DNA of 64,000 nucleotides, taken from NCBI GenBank assembly GCA_052379845.1, contig JBQTCF010000009.1; one strand, written 5' to 3'. The notes under the pieces are model-generated. The model was not told the DNA's origin, ran no database searches, and saw only the letters and a list, made by a program, of their open reading frames with translations. The first letter of the stretch is position 1; each line of letters opens with the position of its first letter. Origin of the DNA: Roseinatronobacter sp052379845. GTDB lineage: Bacteria; Pseudomonadota; Alphaproteobacteria; Rhodobacterales; Rhodobacteraceae. The position numbers and the translations under genes are program-made. Below, piece after piece: positions 41,035-50,138 of this stretch.

Positions 41035-42321
41035 ATGACCGGACATACCGCCCCCTTCGCCCCGTTTGAATGGATGATTGCCTGGCGCTATTTGCGCGCG
41101 CGCCGCGCGGAAGGCGGCGTCAGTGCCATGACCGTCATTTCCTTTCTTGGCATCATGCTGGCGGTCTTTGCGCTGATTGCCACGCTGTCGGTGCGATCAG
41201 GCTTTCGGGCGGAATTTGTCGACACCATTCTGGGGGCCAATGCGCATGTGACGGTCTATTCATCGGTGCATGTGGACGATTCCGGCCGCACCAGCCGTGT
41301 GATTGATGACTATCAGGACATGGCCGAACGCATTGCCGCTGTGCGCGGTGTCACCCGCGTGGCGCCGCTGATCAAGGGGCAGGTCATGGTGTCCGCGCAT
41401 GGGCGCAATACCGGGGTCGAGGTGTTTGGCATTGCCCATGATGATCTGCGCACCATTCCGCGCGTGGCCGATCCTGAACAGGCGCTTGGCGATATTGAAC
41501 GTTTTGGCGAAGGCGTGGCCATCGGGTCGGGGGTGGCGCGGGAACTGAACGTGGCGCTTGGCGATACGGTGCGCGTCATCTCGCCTGACGGGGTGCGCAC
41601 GGCCTTTGGCACCAGTCCGCGCATATCGGCCTATGAGGTGGTCTATATCTTCACGGCCGGGCGCTATGATATTGACCGCACGCGGCTGTATATGCCCTTT
41701 GACGAGGCGCAGATCTATTTCAACCGCGACGGTGTGGCGGATGAACTGGAAGTGATGGTCGCCAATCCCGACCAGATTGACAGCCTGCGTCTGGACCTGC
41801 TGCGCGCGGGCGGCGAGCGGGTCATGCTGTGGACATGGCGTGACAGCGCAGGGTCGTTCCTGCGCGCGCTGGATGTCGAGGATAATGTGATGTTCGTGAT
41901 CCTGTCCATTCTGGTGCTGATTGCGGCGATGAATATCATTTCGGGGCTGATCATGCTGGTCAAGAACAAGGGCCGCGATATTGGCATTCTGCGCACCATG
42001 GGCCTGTCAGAAGGGTCGGTGCTGCGGGTGTTTTTCATTTGCGGGGCGTCGGTGGGCGTGCTGGGCACGGCGGCGGGGGTGGTGCTGGGCTGTCTGTTTG
42101 CCATCTATATAGATACGATTTTCAGCTTCGTGAACTATGTTGCCGGTGGCGGGGTCTGGGACCCGTCCATTCGCGGCATCTACGCGTTGCCCGCACAATT
42201 GCGGCTGGAAGATGTGCTAAAGGCCGTGGGGCTGTCGCTGTCGCTGTCGTTCATTGTCACCATTTTCCCTGCGCGCCGCGCCGCACGCATGAACCCGGTT
42301 GAGGCATTGCGCTATGAATGA
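41035..42321 (+). CDS. lolC: Lipoprotein-releasing ABC permease (LolC/E family)
   Basis: A 428-residue inner-membrane permease with one N-terminal and three C-terminal helices around a periplasmic domain. The opening FEWMIAWRYLRARRAEGGVSAMTVISFLGIMLAV is typical, as is MNIISGLIMLVKNKGRDIGILRTMG. It extracts lipoproteins from the inner membrane for outer-membrane sorting. Only one permease gene precedes lolD, so it probably acts as a homodimer (LolF-like). It overlaps lolD by eight bases. Confidence 0.93.
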   Translation: MTGHTAPFAPFEWMIAWRYLRARRAEGGVSAMTVISFLGIMLAVFALIATLSVRSGFRAEFVDTILGANAHVTVYSSVHVDDSGRTSRVIDDYQDMAERIAAVRGVTRVAPLIKGQVMVSAHGRNTGVEVFGIAHDDLRTIPRVADPEQALGDIERFGEGVAIGSGVARELNVALGDTVRVISPDGVRTAFGTSPRISAYEVVYIFTAGRYDIDRTRLYMPFDEAQIYFNRDGVADELEVMVANPDQIDSLRLDLLRAGGERVMLWTWRDSAGSFLRALDVEDNVMFVILSILVLIAAMNIISGLIMLVKNKGRDIGILRTMGLSEGSVLRVFFICGASVGVLGTAAGVVLGCLFAIYIDTIFSFVNYVAGGGVWDPSIRGIYALPAQLRLEDVLKAVGLSLSLSFIVTIFPARRAARMNPVEALRYE

Positions 42322-42997
42322 TCAGGCCCTGTCGCTGCGCGACATCACCAAGACTTATAACGCGGGCCGGCCCAATGAAGTGGCTGTGTTGCGTGGCGCG
42401 TCGCTGTCGCTGGACCGGGGCGAGGTGGTGGCGCTGGTCGCGCCATCGGGGGCGGGGAAATCCACGCTGCTGCATATCGCGGGCCTGCTGGACACGCCCG
42501 ACACGGGCGCTGTGGTCATCAATGGGGCCGATATGACACGGCTGGGTGATCATGCCCGCACAGCTGCGCGGCGCGGGCAGGTGGGGTTCATCTATCAGTT
42601 TCACCATCTGCTGCCGGAATTTTCGGCGCTGGAAAACATTGTCTTGCCGCAACTGGCCAATGGTGTGCCCAAAGCACAGGCCCATGCCCGCGCGCGTGAC
42701 CTGCTGGAGCGTGTGGGCGTGGGGCCGCGCGCCGCGCACCGCCCCGCAGCCCTGTCGGGGGGGGAACAGCAGCGCGTCGCGTTCTGCCGCGCGCTGGCCA
42801 ATGAACCCAGCCTGTTGCTGGCGGATGAACCGACCGGCAATCTGGACCCCGAAACATCCGATCAGGTGTTCGGCGCATTGATGGACCTTGTGCGCGATAC
42901 GGGGCTTTCGGCGCTGATCGCCACCCATAACATGGAGCTTGCCGCCCGCATGGACCGCGTGGTGCGGCTGGATGCGGGCGAAGTCGTCACGCCCTGA
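42314..42997 (+). CDS. lolD: Lipoprotein-releasing ABC ATPase LolD
   Basis: A 227-residue ATPase with Walker A APSGAGKSTLLHI, signature ALSGGEQQRVAFCRAL and Walker B LLLADEPTGNLDP. It powers the LolC/E-type permease upstream. The ATG at 42314 overlaps the permease stop; an earlier in-frame ATG at 42299 lies inside the permease gene. Confidence 0.95.
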   Translation: MNDQALSLRDITKTYNAGRPNEVAVLRGASLSLDRGEVVALVAPSGAGKSTLLHIAGLLDTPDTGAVVINGADMTRLGDHARTAARRGQVGFIYQFHHLLPEFSALENIVLPQLANGVPKAQAHARARDLLERVGVGPRAAHRPAALSGGEQQRVAFCRALANEPSLLLADEPTGNLDPETSDQVFGALMDLVRDTGLSALIATHNMELAARMDRVVRLDAGEVVTP

Positions 42998-43040
42998 CCT
43001 GCGCTTTCGCCCCGCGTCTTATCCCAAACAGTGCGGAGCC

Positions 43041-43196
43041 AAGGCCGCAGGCCGCCGCGCTATCGGCGGGCCGTCCCGCGGCCTGCCGATTTGGCCAGCG
43101 TCACACCAAGCTTTTGATCTTGGAGTATGCCGCCTGCATAAACTGTATTCCTCCAACGTGGGACCGGCAGACCCCGGCCCGCCGATGGCGCGGGCT
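43041..43196 (-). repeat. Dispersed intergenic repeat, copy 2
   Basis: Reverse-complement relative of 37650-37804. Ends here are CCGCGCTATCGGCGGGCCGT (43056-43075) and GGCCCGCCGATGGCGCGGG (43176-43194). It occupies most of the gap between lolD and the convergent esterase gene and carries no ORF. Confidence 0.7.
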
Positions 43197-43216
43197 TTGA
43201 CCCCCTGTGGCCGCTG

Positions 43217-43879
43217 TTACCCCGGCAGTTTGTCGCGCAGAAACGACAGCGCGAGGGACAGCCCGTCATGGGCGATGCCGTGGCCGGTGCCTTTGGACAC
43301 ATGCGCATAGGTTTCAAACCCTGCCGCCGTCAGTGCGTCTGCGGCGTCGGACAGCGATTGCGGGGGCACAACTTCGTCCTGATCGCCATGCACCAGCAGG
43401 ACGGGCGGGTGCGACAGCGCGTCATCGGCCAGATGTTCGGGCTGCATCAACCGCCCCGAGAACCCCACGATCCCCGCCAGCGCATCTTTGCGGCGCGGGG
43501 CCACATGCAGGCTGATCATCGTGCCTTGGGAAAACCCCACCAGCGCCAGCGCGCGCGGCTCCAGCCCCTCATCAGCCAGCACCTGATCGATAAAGGCGTC
43601 CAGATCGTTCGCGGCCGCCTGCAGCCCTGTCAGGGCTGCTTCCTCGGTCGATCCGTCCAGCCAAGGGATGGGGAACCACTGAAACCCCATCGGGTTTCCG
43701 GTGCAGCGTTCGGGCGCGTTGGGCGCATAAAAGGCCGTGTGGGGCATATGGGGCGCCAGCGGGTCGGCCAGCCCCAGCAGGTCCGCGCCATCCGCGCCAT
43801 AGCCATGCACGAAAATCACGGCAGATTTCGCCTGCCCTTTGGGGGCGCCCTTGCGGGCAGATGTCAGAATACGGGTCAT
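43217..43879 (-). CDS. Phospholipase/carboxylesterase family hydrolase
   Basis: A 220-residue alpha/beta hydrolase of the acyl-protein thioesterase/carboxylesterase group: VIFVHGYGADGADLLGLA, nucleophile LVGFSQGTMISLHVA, acid in VLLVHGDQDEVVPP and catalytic His in GTGHGIA. It cleaves short esters or lysophospholipid-like substrates. The start overlaps the DNA glycosylase stop (ATGA), forming a two-gene operon. Confidence 0.9.
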   Translation of the reverse strand: MTRILTSARKGAPKGQAKSAVIFVHGYGADGADLLGLADPLAPHMPHTAFYAPNAPERCTGNPMGFQWFPIPWLDGSTEEAALTGLQAAANDLDAFIDQVLADEGLEPRALALVGFSQGTMISLHVAPRRKDALAGIVGFSGRLMQPEHLADDALSHPPVLLVHGDQDEVVPPQSLSDAADALTAAGFETYAHVSKGTGHGIAHDGLSLALSFLRDKLPG

Positions 43880-44505
43880 AAAATGCCTTCCCTGTCGGTT
43901 TCCACACGGTAATACGCCCACAGCAGCCCCGCTGCAACTGTGCGCCATGGCGACCATGCCTGCGCCATGGTGCGCAAGGCGCCTTCGCGCGGGCGGTCGG
44001 GCAGGGCGAACAGGCGGCGCGCGGATTCCTGCAAGGCCAGATCGGCAGGGGCAAACACATCGGCGCGCCCAAGGCTGAACATGGCGTATATCTCGGCGGT
44101 CCAGCGGCCAATGCCCGGCACCTCGACCAGAATGCGGGTCACCTCGGGGTCGGGCAGGGTGCGCAGGGCGTCAAAATCAATGCCTGCGGCGGCCAGCGCG
44201 CGGGCATAGCGCATTTTCTGCCCCGACAGGCCCGGCGCGCGCAAGGTTGCGTCATCGGCAGCCAGAACGGCGGTGGGGGTGGTCAGGCCCGCATCCACCA
44301 TCCGGCCCCAGATGGCGCGCGCGGCATGGGTGCTGACCTGCTGGCTGACAATTGCGGACAGCAATTGTGCAAACCCGTCATCACGCCTGCGCAGGGGGGG
44401 CGTGCCGGTCAGCGCCAGCGCATGGGCAAAGCGCGGCTCGGCTGCGGCCAGCCATTCGGCCCCTTCTTGCATGCAGCCCTCAGATGTCAGAATACGCCCG
44501 ACCAT
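43876..44505 (-). CDS. DNA-3-methyladenine glycosylase, AlkA-like
   Basis: A 209-residue helix-hairpin-helix glycosylase. The HhH is VEVPGIGRWTAEIYAMFSLG and the catalytic aspartate is in DVFAPADLALQ. It excises alkylated bases such as 3-methyladenine. It lacks the N-terminal domain of E. coli AlkA, like other short bacterial forms. MVGRILTSE at 44505 is used as the start; MQEGAEW further in is possible. Confidence 0.88.
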   Translation of the reverse strand: MVGRILTSEGCMQEGAEWLAAAEPRFAHALALTGTPPLRRRDDGFAQLLSAIVSQQVSTHAARAIWGRMVDAGLTTPTAVLAADDATLRAPGLSGQKMRYARALAAAGIDFDALRTLPDPEVTRILVEVPGIGRWTAEIYAMFSLGRADVFAPADLALQESARRLFALPDRPREGALRTMAQAWSPWRTVAAGLLWAYYRVETDREGIL

Positions 44506-44585
44506 CAGCACGCCCTGCGCGACAAACTGGTGCACATGTAAAATTCCCCTTTTCCTTGGCACAGTGATTGGCTAATCCTGCGCGT

Positions 44586-45812
44586 ATGACAGATATGATT
44601 GCAACCCATGATGATGCCCGCGCCAAGCGCAATGTAATCGTGCTTGTGGCCGCGCAGGCGGTTGTGGGTGCACAGCTTCCGGTGATTTTCATCATTGGCG
44701 GGCTGGCGGGGCAGATGCTGGCCCCCAACCCGTGTTGGGCCACATTGCCGATTTCGCTGATTGTGTTGGGGTCCATGCTGACGGCCACACCACTGTCGGG
44801 GTTCATGCAGGCTTACGGGCGGCGCGCGGGGTTCTGGCTGGCCTGCGGGGCGGGGGCCGCGGGTGCGGCCATCGGGGCCTATGCGCTGATGCTGGGCAGT
44901 TTCACGCTTTTCCTGCTGGGGTCGCTGCTGACGGGCGTGTATATGTCCGCCAACGGGTTTTACCGCTTTGCGGCCACTGACACCGCCAGCCCAGAATTCC
45001 GCCCGAAGGCCATTTCCTATGTCATGGCGGGGGGGCTTTTGTCGGCTGTGTTCGGCCCGCAACTGGTGTCCTTCACCGCCGAGGCGATGCCGGTGCCCTT
45101 TCTGGCCACATATCTGGGCGTTATCTTGCTGAACCTTGCAGGGATGGCACTGCTAAGCTTGCTGGATATTCCGACCCCTGCAAAGCCGGACCTGAGCCTG
45201 CCGCAGGGCCGGACGCGGCGCGAAATGCTGCAAACCCCTGTCATTGCAGTGGCCATCATTTGCGGGACAGTGGCCTATGCGTTGATGAATCTTGTCATGA
45301 CATCCACGCCGCTGGCGGTGGTGGGTTGCGGGTTTGACACGTCAGATGCGGCCAATATCGTGTCGGCGCATGTGCTGGCCATGTATGCGCCATCGTTCTT
45401 TACGGGTCATCTGATTGCGAGATTCGGGGCGCGCAACATCGTGGGGCTGGGGCTGGTCATCCTTGCGGGTGCGGGCGCAGTTGCCATGTCGGGTGTCCAG
45501 CTGGAGCAGTTCTACATCGCGTTGATCTTGTTGGGCGTGGGCTGGAATTTCGGCTTTATCGGTGCCACATCCATGTTGACGGCATCCTATTCGGTGGAAG
45601 AACGCGGTCGGGTTCAGGGCCTGAACGACATGATCGTTTTTGGCGGTGTGTTTCTGGCGTCGCTAAGTTCGGGGTCGTTGATGAACTGTTCGGGCGGGAC
45701 AACGGAAACCGGCTGGCAGTTGGTGAATATGGCGATGCTGCCGTTTCTGGTGCTGGCAGGCGGGGCGTTGATCTGGCTGGCAATGCGCCCTGCACAGGCC
45801 GGGACGCGCTGA
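44586..45812 (+). CDS. Major facilitator superfamily transporter
   Basis: A 408-residue membrane protein with about 12 hydrophobic segments in two halves. The first half ends a loop with MQAYGRRAGFW, the MFS motif-A position. No substrate-specific motif is evident; YnfM/drug-efflux-like relatives are possible. It is divergent from the glycosylase gene with 80 bases between. Confidence 0.88.
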   Translation: MTDMIATHDDARAKRNVIVLVAAQAVVGAQLPVIFIIGGLAGQMLAPNPCWATLPISLIVLGSMLTATPLSGFMQAYGRRAGFWLACGAGAAGAAIGAYALMLGSFTLFLLGSLLTGVYMSANGFYRFAATDTASPEFRPKAISYVMAGGLLSAVFGPQLVSFTAEAMPVPFLATYLGVILLNLAGMALLSLLDIPTPAKPDLSLPQGRTRREMLQTPVIAVAIICGTVAYALMNLVMTSTPLAVVGCGFDTSDAANIVSAHVLAMYAPSFFTGHLIARFGARNIVGLGLVILAGAGAVAMSGVQLEQFYIALILLGVGWNFGFIGATSMLTASYSVEERGRVQGLNDMIVFGGVFLASLSSGSLMNCSGGTTETGWQLVNMAMLPFLVLAGGALIWLAMRPAQAGTR

Positions 45813-45986
45813 CGCTTGGGGCCTGCCGGTGCTGGCAGCGCGTGCCCCCGCCATTTCTGCAAGAGCTGAGTCGTCCTTGCAACACCGCGCGCCAGCGTTT
45901 CCCGGCCTGTGTTGACTTTGCCTGCCGATATGCAGATTCTGCCCCCAACCCGCGCAAAAGACGCGATTTTCTGAGTGAGGCAGATT

Positions 45987-46838
45987 ATGAGCAATTTCAT
46001 TCCCCGCGCGGCCCTGTTTGGGTCGGCGCTGTTTGTCGCGGCATGTAGTGGTGGGGGCAGCGGTGGCGGTGGTGGTGGCGCGCCTGCCGTGACGCGCAAC
46101 TTTACCAGTGTGTTAAGCCAAGGTGTCGGGTCGCAAGACGCGTCACGCGTTTTTGTCAGCTTGCGCGACACGGGCGAAGTGCAATTCCAGTTTGAAGACG
46201 GCTTTCTGAAAGATGCGATCGTCATTTGCGAAGACTATTCTGGCGCAAGTTGTCGTGTGACGGGCGGGCCAGCGGGCACATTGGAAACTGGCACATTGGA
46301 AGGGCGCATGGCGGGCGAATATGCCTATGCAGGCAGTTTGCGGCTGGATCATGCGGTGGACGGGCAGATTTCGCAATCCTATCATCGTATCTATCATTCT
46401 GCGCCCGGCAGTGTGGCCACACGCCCTGCCTTGGTGCAGGGGGTGCAGGATTATCGCGGGCATTTCATGGCCGGTGCCATTGTGGACGGGCAGGGGGGCA
46501 TTGCCGAAGGGGGCATTGCAATGACGGTCAATTTTGACAGCGGGGTGCTGTCGGGCAGTATGAGCGGCACCTTGCGCGACACCACCACAGACGTGCGCGC
46601 AGGCTTCAACAATGTGACCATCGACCGCCAGACCGGCCAGTTTGCCACGACAGATGCAAGCACCTTCACCTTCAACAGCCAATTGGCGGGCGGCAGTGCG
46701 CAGGGGGCTTTTTACGGACCGCAAGCCGATGAAGTGGCGGGCACATTCGACATTGGGGTGAATGAAACCAACGGCATGAGCGGGATTTTCCTGGGTTGTC
46801 GTGGGCTGCAGGACAGCTGCGTTTCCCATGGGGATTGA
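45987..46838 (+). CDS. TbpB-like surface lipoprotein
   Basis: A 283-residue lipoprotein: signal FIPRAALFGSALFVAAC with lipobox VAAC, then a glycine-serine linker (GGGSGGGGGG). The mature part is beta-rich; near the C-terminus GSAQGAFYGPQADEVAGTFDIG matches the closing barrel of transferrin-binding protein B-like and related surface lipoproteins. Two cysteine pairs may form disulfides. The ligand is unknown. ATG at 45987 fits the signal peptide. Confidence 0.75.
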   Translation: MSNFIPRAALFGSALFVAACSGGGSGGGGGGAPAVTRNFTSVLSQGVGSQDASRVFVSLRDTGEVQFQFEDGFLKDAIVICEDYSGASCRVTGGPAGTLETGTLEGRMAGEYAYAGSLRLDHAVDGQISQSYHRIYHSAPGSVATRPALVQGVQDYRGHFMAGAIVDGQGGIAEGGIAMTVNFDSGVLSGSMSGTLRDTTTDVRAGFNNVTIDRQTGQFATTDASTFTFNSQLAGGSAQGAFYGPQADEVAGTFDIGVNETNGMSGIFLGCRGLQDSCVSHGD

Positions 46839-46939
46839 TGCGTGACAGGCCGGCGGTTGCGGGCGTGCGGGCGGGAAATTGCGGCGCGCGCGGCCGGTGC
46901 ACCATTGAAGGCCGCCCCAATTCAGTGCAAGACAGCGCC

Positions 46940-47716
46940 ATGCTGTCCTATCAACATATCTACCATGCCGGAAATCTGGCGGATGTTCAGAAACACGCGC
47001 TTCTGGCGTGGGTGCTGGCCTATATGACGGCCAAGGACAAACCGCTAAGTTATATCGAAACGCATGCGGGGCGGGGGTTGTATGCGCTCGATGCGCCCGA
47101 AGCGCTGAAAACCGACGAAGCTGCGGCGGGGATTGCGCGCATGCAGGCGCGTTTCGCCCCCGACCATCCCTATAGTGTTGCGCTGAACGCCATTCGGGCG
47201 CAGCACGGGCGCGCGGCCTATCCCGGATCGCCGTTGATTGCCGCCAGCCTGCTGCGCGCGCAAGACAGCCTGACCCTGGCGGAACTGCACCCGCGCGAAT
47301 TTGCGGCGCTGCGCATGCATATGGCAGGGTCGGGCGCGCATCTGCGCCATGAAGACGGTCTGGATATGGCGCTGTCGATTTGCCCGCCCACGCCGCGGCG
47401 CGGGGTGCTGATGATTGACCCGTCATACGAGGTGAAGGACGATTACGCCCGCCTGCCCAAGCTGCTGGGCGATCTGCGGCGCAAGTGGAATGTGGGTGTG
47501 CTGATGCTGTGGTATCCGGTGCTTCAGGCCGGGCTTCATGGGCCGATGCTGGCACGCATCGCGCAAGACCACGCCGATGCAGCCGTGTTTGAGATTGGCT
47601 TTCCACCAATGCGCGCGGGCCACCGCATGGTTGGCGCGGGCTTGGTGGTGCTGAACCCGCCATGGGGCATGACAGACGAAGCGCAGCGCATAAAGGCCCT
47701 GTTGGCGCAGGAATAA
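46940..47716 (+). CDS. rlmJ: 23S rRNA (adenine2030-N6)-methyltransferase
   Basis: A 258-residue SAM-dependent enzyme opening MLSYQHIYHAGNLADVQKHALL, with ETHAGRGLYAL and the catalytic RGVLMIDPSYE (DPPY-like). It methylates A2030 of 23S rRNA. The family start at 46940 excludes a 48-residue upstream extension that overlaps the TbpB-like gene. Confidence 0.93.
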   Translation: MLSYQHIYHAGNLADVQKHALLAWVLAYMTAKDKPLSYIETHAGRGLYALDAPEALKTDEAAAGIARMQARFAPDHPYSVALNAIRAQHGRAAYPGSPLIAASLLRAQDSLTLAELHPREFAALRMHMAGSGAHLRHEDGLDMALSICPPTPRRGVLMIDPSYEVKDDYARLPKLLGDLRRKWNVGVLMLWYPVLQAGLHGPMLARIAQDHADAAVFEIGFPPMRAGHRMVGAGLVVLNPPWGMTDEAQRIKALLAQE

Positions 47717-47859
47717 CGGGATTTGCACGCCACTGACGGCCAAAAGCGGCAAAACGCGACTTGTTTTGCCATCAGGGGCCATTCCGCGCTTGCGTAAACG
47801 CGTTGCTGGCGCTAGGAAACGCGCAATCAAGAAGGCCAAAGGTCACATTCTGAACGGGC

Positions 47860-47892
47860 AGGGTCGGGCGCAAGCCGCGACCCTTTGTGTTT
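47860..47892 (+). terminator. Possible terminator upstream of rpsA
   Basis: AGGGTCG-GGC / GCC-gCGACCCT (47860-47884) followed by TTGTGTTTGT. It lies in the 283-base gap between rlmJ and rpsA and may end the rlmJ transcript. The rest of the gap has no visible gene. Confidence 0.5.
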
Positions 47893-47999
47893 GTTGCATG
47901 TTCAGATGCGGCCTTGAAGCGGTCTTCATGATCCCAGTCCAAAGACCGGCGGAGTCAACCGTCAGGCCAGAAACATGATGAAAAAGGAACCATATCTGA

Positions 48000-49679
48000 A
48001 TGTGCGCTAAAGCAACCATGGAAGAATTCGAGGCAATGCTCGCCGAAAGCCTCGAGATGGACACCCCTGCCGAAGGCAGTGTTGTCACCGGCCGTGTGAT
48101 CGCCATCGAGGCAGGTCAGGCCATTATCGACGTAGGCTACAAGATGGAAGGCCGCGTCGAACTGAAAGAATTTGCAAGCCCCGGTGAAGCCCCGCAAGTG
48201 GCCGTTGGCGATGATGTCGAAGTCTACCTTGAGCGTGTCGAAAACGCCCGCGGTGAAGCCGTCATCAGCCGGGAGAAAGCCCGCCGCGAAGCCGCCTGGG
48301 ACCGTCTGGAAAAAGCCTATGCCGACCAGGACCGCGTCGAAGGCGCGATCTTCGGGCGCGTCAAGGGTGGTTTCACTGTCGATCTGGGCGGCGCTGTGGC
48401 GTTCCTGCCCGGCTCTCAGGTCGATGTGCGCCCCGTGCGCGATGCTGGCCCGCTGATGGGCCTGAAGCAGCCGTTCCAGATTCTGAAAATGGACCGTCGC
48501 CGTGGCAATATCGTCGTGTCGCGTCGCGCCATTCTGGAAGAAAGCCGCGCCGAACAGCGCGCCGAAGTCATCGCCAAACTGGCCGAAGGCCAGATTGCAG
48601 ATGGTGTGGTCAAGAACATCACCGAATATGGTGCGTTTGTTGATCTGGGCGGCGTTGACGGTCTGCTGCACGTCACTGACATGGCATGGCGCCGCGTCAA
48701 CCACCCGTCCGAAGTTGTCACCATTGGTGAAACGATCAAGGTGCAGGTCATCAAGATCAACAAGGACACCCACCGCATCAGCCTTGGTATCAAGCAGCTG
48801 CAAGCCGATCCATGGGATTCGGTTGGCGCGAAATACCCGCTGGGGTCCGTGCATCAGGGCCGCGTGACCAACATTACCGATTACGGCGCATTCGTTGAGC
48901 TGGAAGCCGGTGTTGAAGGTCTGGTTCACGTGTCCGAAATGTCCTGGACCAAGAAAAACGTGCATCCCGGCAAGATCGTTTCGACCAGCCAGGAAGTTGA
49001 CGTCATGGTTCTGGAAATCGACGGCGACAAGCGCCGCGTGTCGCTGGGCCTGAAACAGACGCTGCGCAACCCGTGGGAAGTGTTCGCCGAGACCCACCCC
49101 GCCGGCACCCAGATTGAAGGTGAAATCAAGAATATCACCGAATTCGGTCTGTTTGTTGGTCTGGAAGGCGACATTGACGGCATGGTTCACCTGTCTGACA
49201 TCAGCTGGGACCAGCGCGGCGAAGAAGCCATTCAGGACTACCGCAAGGGTGACACGGTTCAGGCCGTCGTGGCTGATGTCGATGTCGAGAAAGAGCGTAT
49301 TTCCCTGTCCATCAAGGCCATGGAAAACGACAGCTTCACTGATGCGGTCGAAGGTGTGAAGCGCGGCTCGATCCTGACTTGCACAGTCAGCGCCATCGAG
49401 GAAGGCGGGATTGAAGTTGAATTCAACAACATGAAATCCTTTATCCGTCGCTCGGATCTGGCCCTTGAGCGTGCAGACCAGCGCCCCGAGCGCTTTCAGG
49501 TTGGCGACAAGGTTGATGCGCGCGTCACATCTGTGGACAGCAAGACCCGCCGCATTGGCCTGTCGATCAAAGCGCGCGAGATTGCCGAAGAGAAAGAAGC
49601 CGTCGAACAATACGGATCTTCTGATGCAGGCGCATCGCTGGGCGACATTCTGGGCGCAGCCCTGAAGGACCGCAGCTAA
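48000..49679 (+). CDS. rpsA: 30S ribosomal protein S1
   Basis: A 559-residue protein of six OB-fold S1 domains starting at about residues 25, 110, 197, 284, 370 and 456; for example GVVKNITEYGAFVDLGGVDGLLHV and GRVTNITDYGAFVELEAGVEGLVHV. It unwinds mRNA at the 30S platform during initiation. The ATG at 48000 gives MCAKATMEEFEA, in line with relatives. Confidence 0.97.
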   Translation: MCAKATMEEFEAMLAESLEMDTPAEGSVVTGRVIAIEAGQAIIDVGYKMEGRVELKEFASPGEAPQVAVGDDVEVYLERVENARGEAVISREKARREAAWDRLEKAYADQDRVEGAIFGRVKGGFTVDLGGAVAFLPGSQVDVRPVRDAGPLMGLKQPFQILKMDRRRGNIVVSRRAILEESRAEQRAEVIAKLAEGQIADGVVKNITEYGAFVDLGGVDGLLHVTDMAWRRVNHPSEVVTIGETIKVQVIKINKDTHRISLGIKQLQADPWDSVGAKYPLGSVHQGRVTNITDYGAFVELEAGVEGLVHVSEMSWTKKNVHPGKIVSTSQEVDVMVLEIDGDKRRVSLGLKQTLRNPWEVFAETHPAGTQIEGEIKNITEFGLFVGLEGDIDGMVHLSDISWDQRGEEAIQDYRKGDTVQAVVADVDVEKERISLSIKAMENDSFTDAVEGVKRGSILTCTVSAIEEGGIEVEFNNMKSFIRRSDLALERADQRPERFQVGDKVDARVTSVDSKTRRIGLSIKAREIAEEKEAVEQYGSSDAGASLGDILGAALKDRS

Positions 49680-49707
49680 GTCCTGGCAGTACCGACACTT
49701 ACAATTG

Positions 49708-49738
49708 AAAAGGCCCCGAAGAAATTCGGGGCCTTTTT
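49708..49738 (+). terminator. Terminator after rpsA
   Basis: AAAAGGCCCCGAA-gaaa-TTCGGGGCCTTTTT: strong stem with T tract, 29 bases after the rpsA stop. The flanking A tract allows it to serve the convergent cys operon as well. Confidence 0.93.
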
Positions 49739-49760
49739 GCTGTATCAGGGCGCGCGCGTT

Positions 49761-50138
49761 TCAGCCGCTGCGGCGCAGGCCATGGCGGTAATCATGCGCG
49801 CGCCAGTTTGCACGCGACAGCCATTGCGCTTCTGGCTGGCGCGCGGCCAGATCGTCGCTGATCTCCACCTCATCAAAACCGGAACGGCGGGCCATGGCGT
49901 ATTGGTCCGCGATCACATGCCCTTGCGCGCGCAACCGCCCCGTAAACCCCATGCGCCGCAACCGCGCCGCAAGGGTAAAGCCGCGCCCGTCACTGAAGGC
50001 GGGAAACTGAATGCGCACGGGGTGCTGGCGGGCCACGGCCCAGCTTAGCGCGCTGTCATCGGCATCAGGGGGCAGGTCCGTCCATGGCCCGTTGAATGTG
50101 TCGGGGCTGAACCCCGTATCGGTGACGATGATTGTCAT
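49761..50138 (-). CDS. DUF934 protein of the sulfate assimilation operon
   Basis: A 125-residue protein with the family's PAFSDGRGFTLAARLRRMGFTGRLRAQGHVIADQ segment. DUF934 proteins are found next to sulfite reductase and CysH genes and are thought to assist sulfite reduction; the function is unproven. It is last in the operon and overlaps cysH by four bases. ATG at 50138 is preferred to a 16-codon extension. Confidence 0.88.
   Translation of the reverse strand: MTIIVTDTGFSPDTFNGPWTDLPPDADDSALSWAVARQHPVRIQFPAFSDGRGFTLAARLRRMGFTGRLRAQGHVIADQYAMARRSGFDEVEISDDLAARQPEAQWLSRANWRAHDYRHGLRRSG

Noticed and set aside
47955..49610. Long minus-strand open frame opposite rpsA
   Set aside because: Mirror of the ribosomal protein S1 repeats in the antisense frame; the plus strand is unambiguous.
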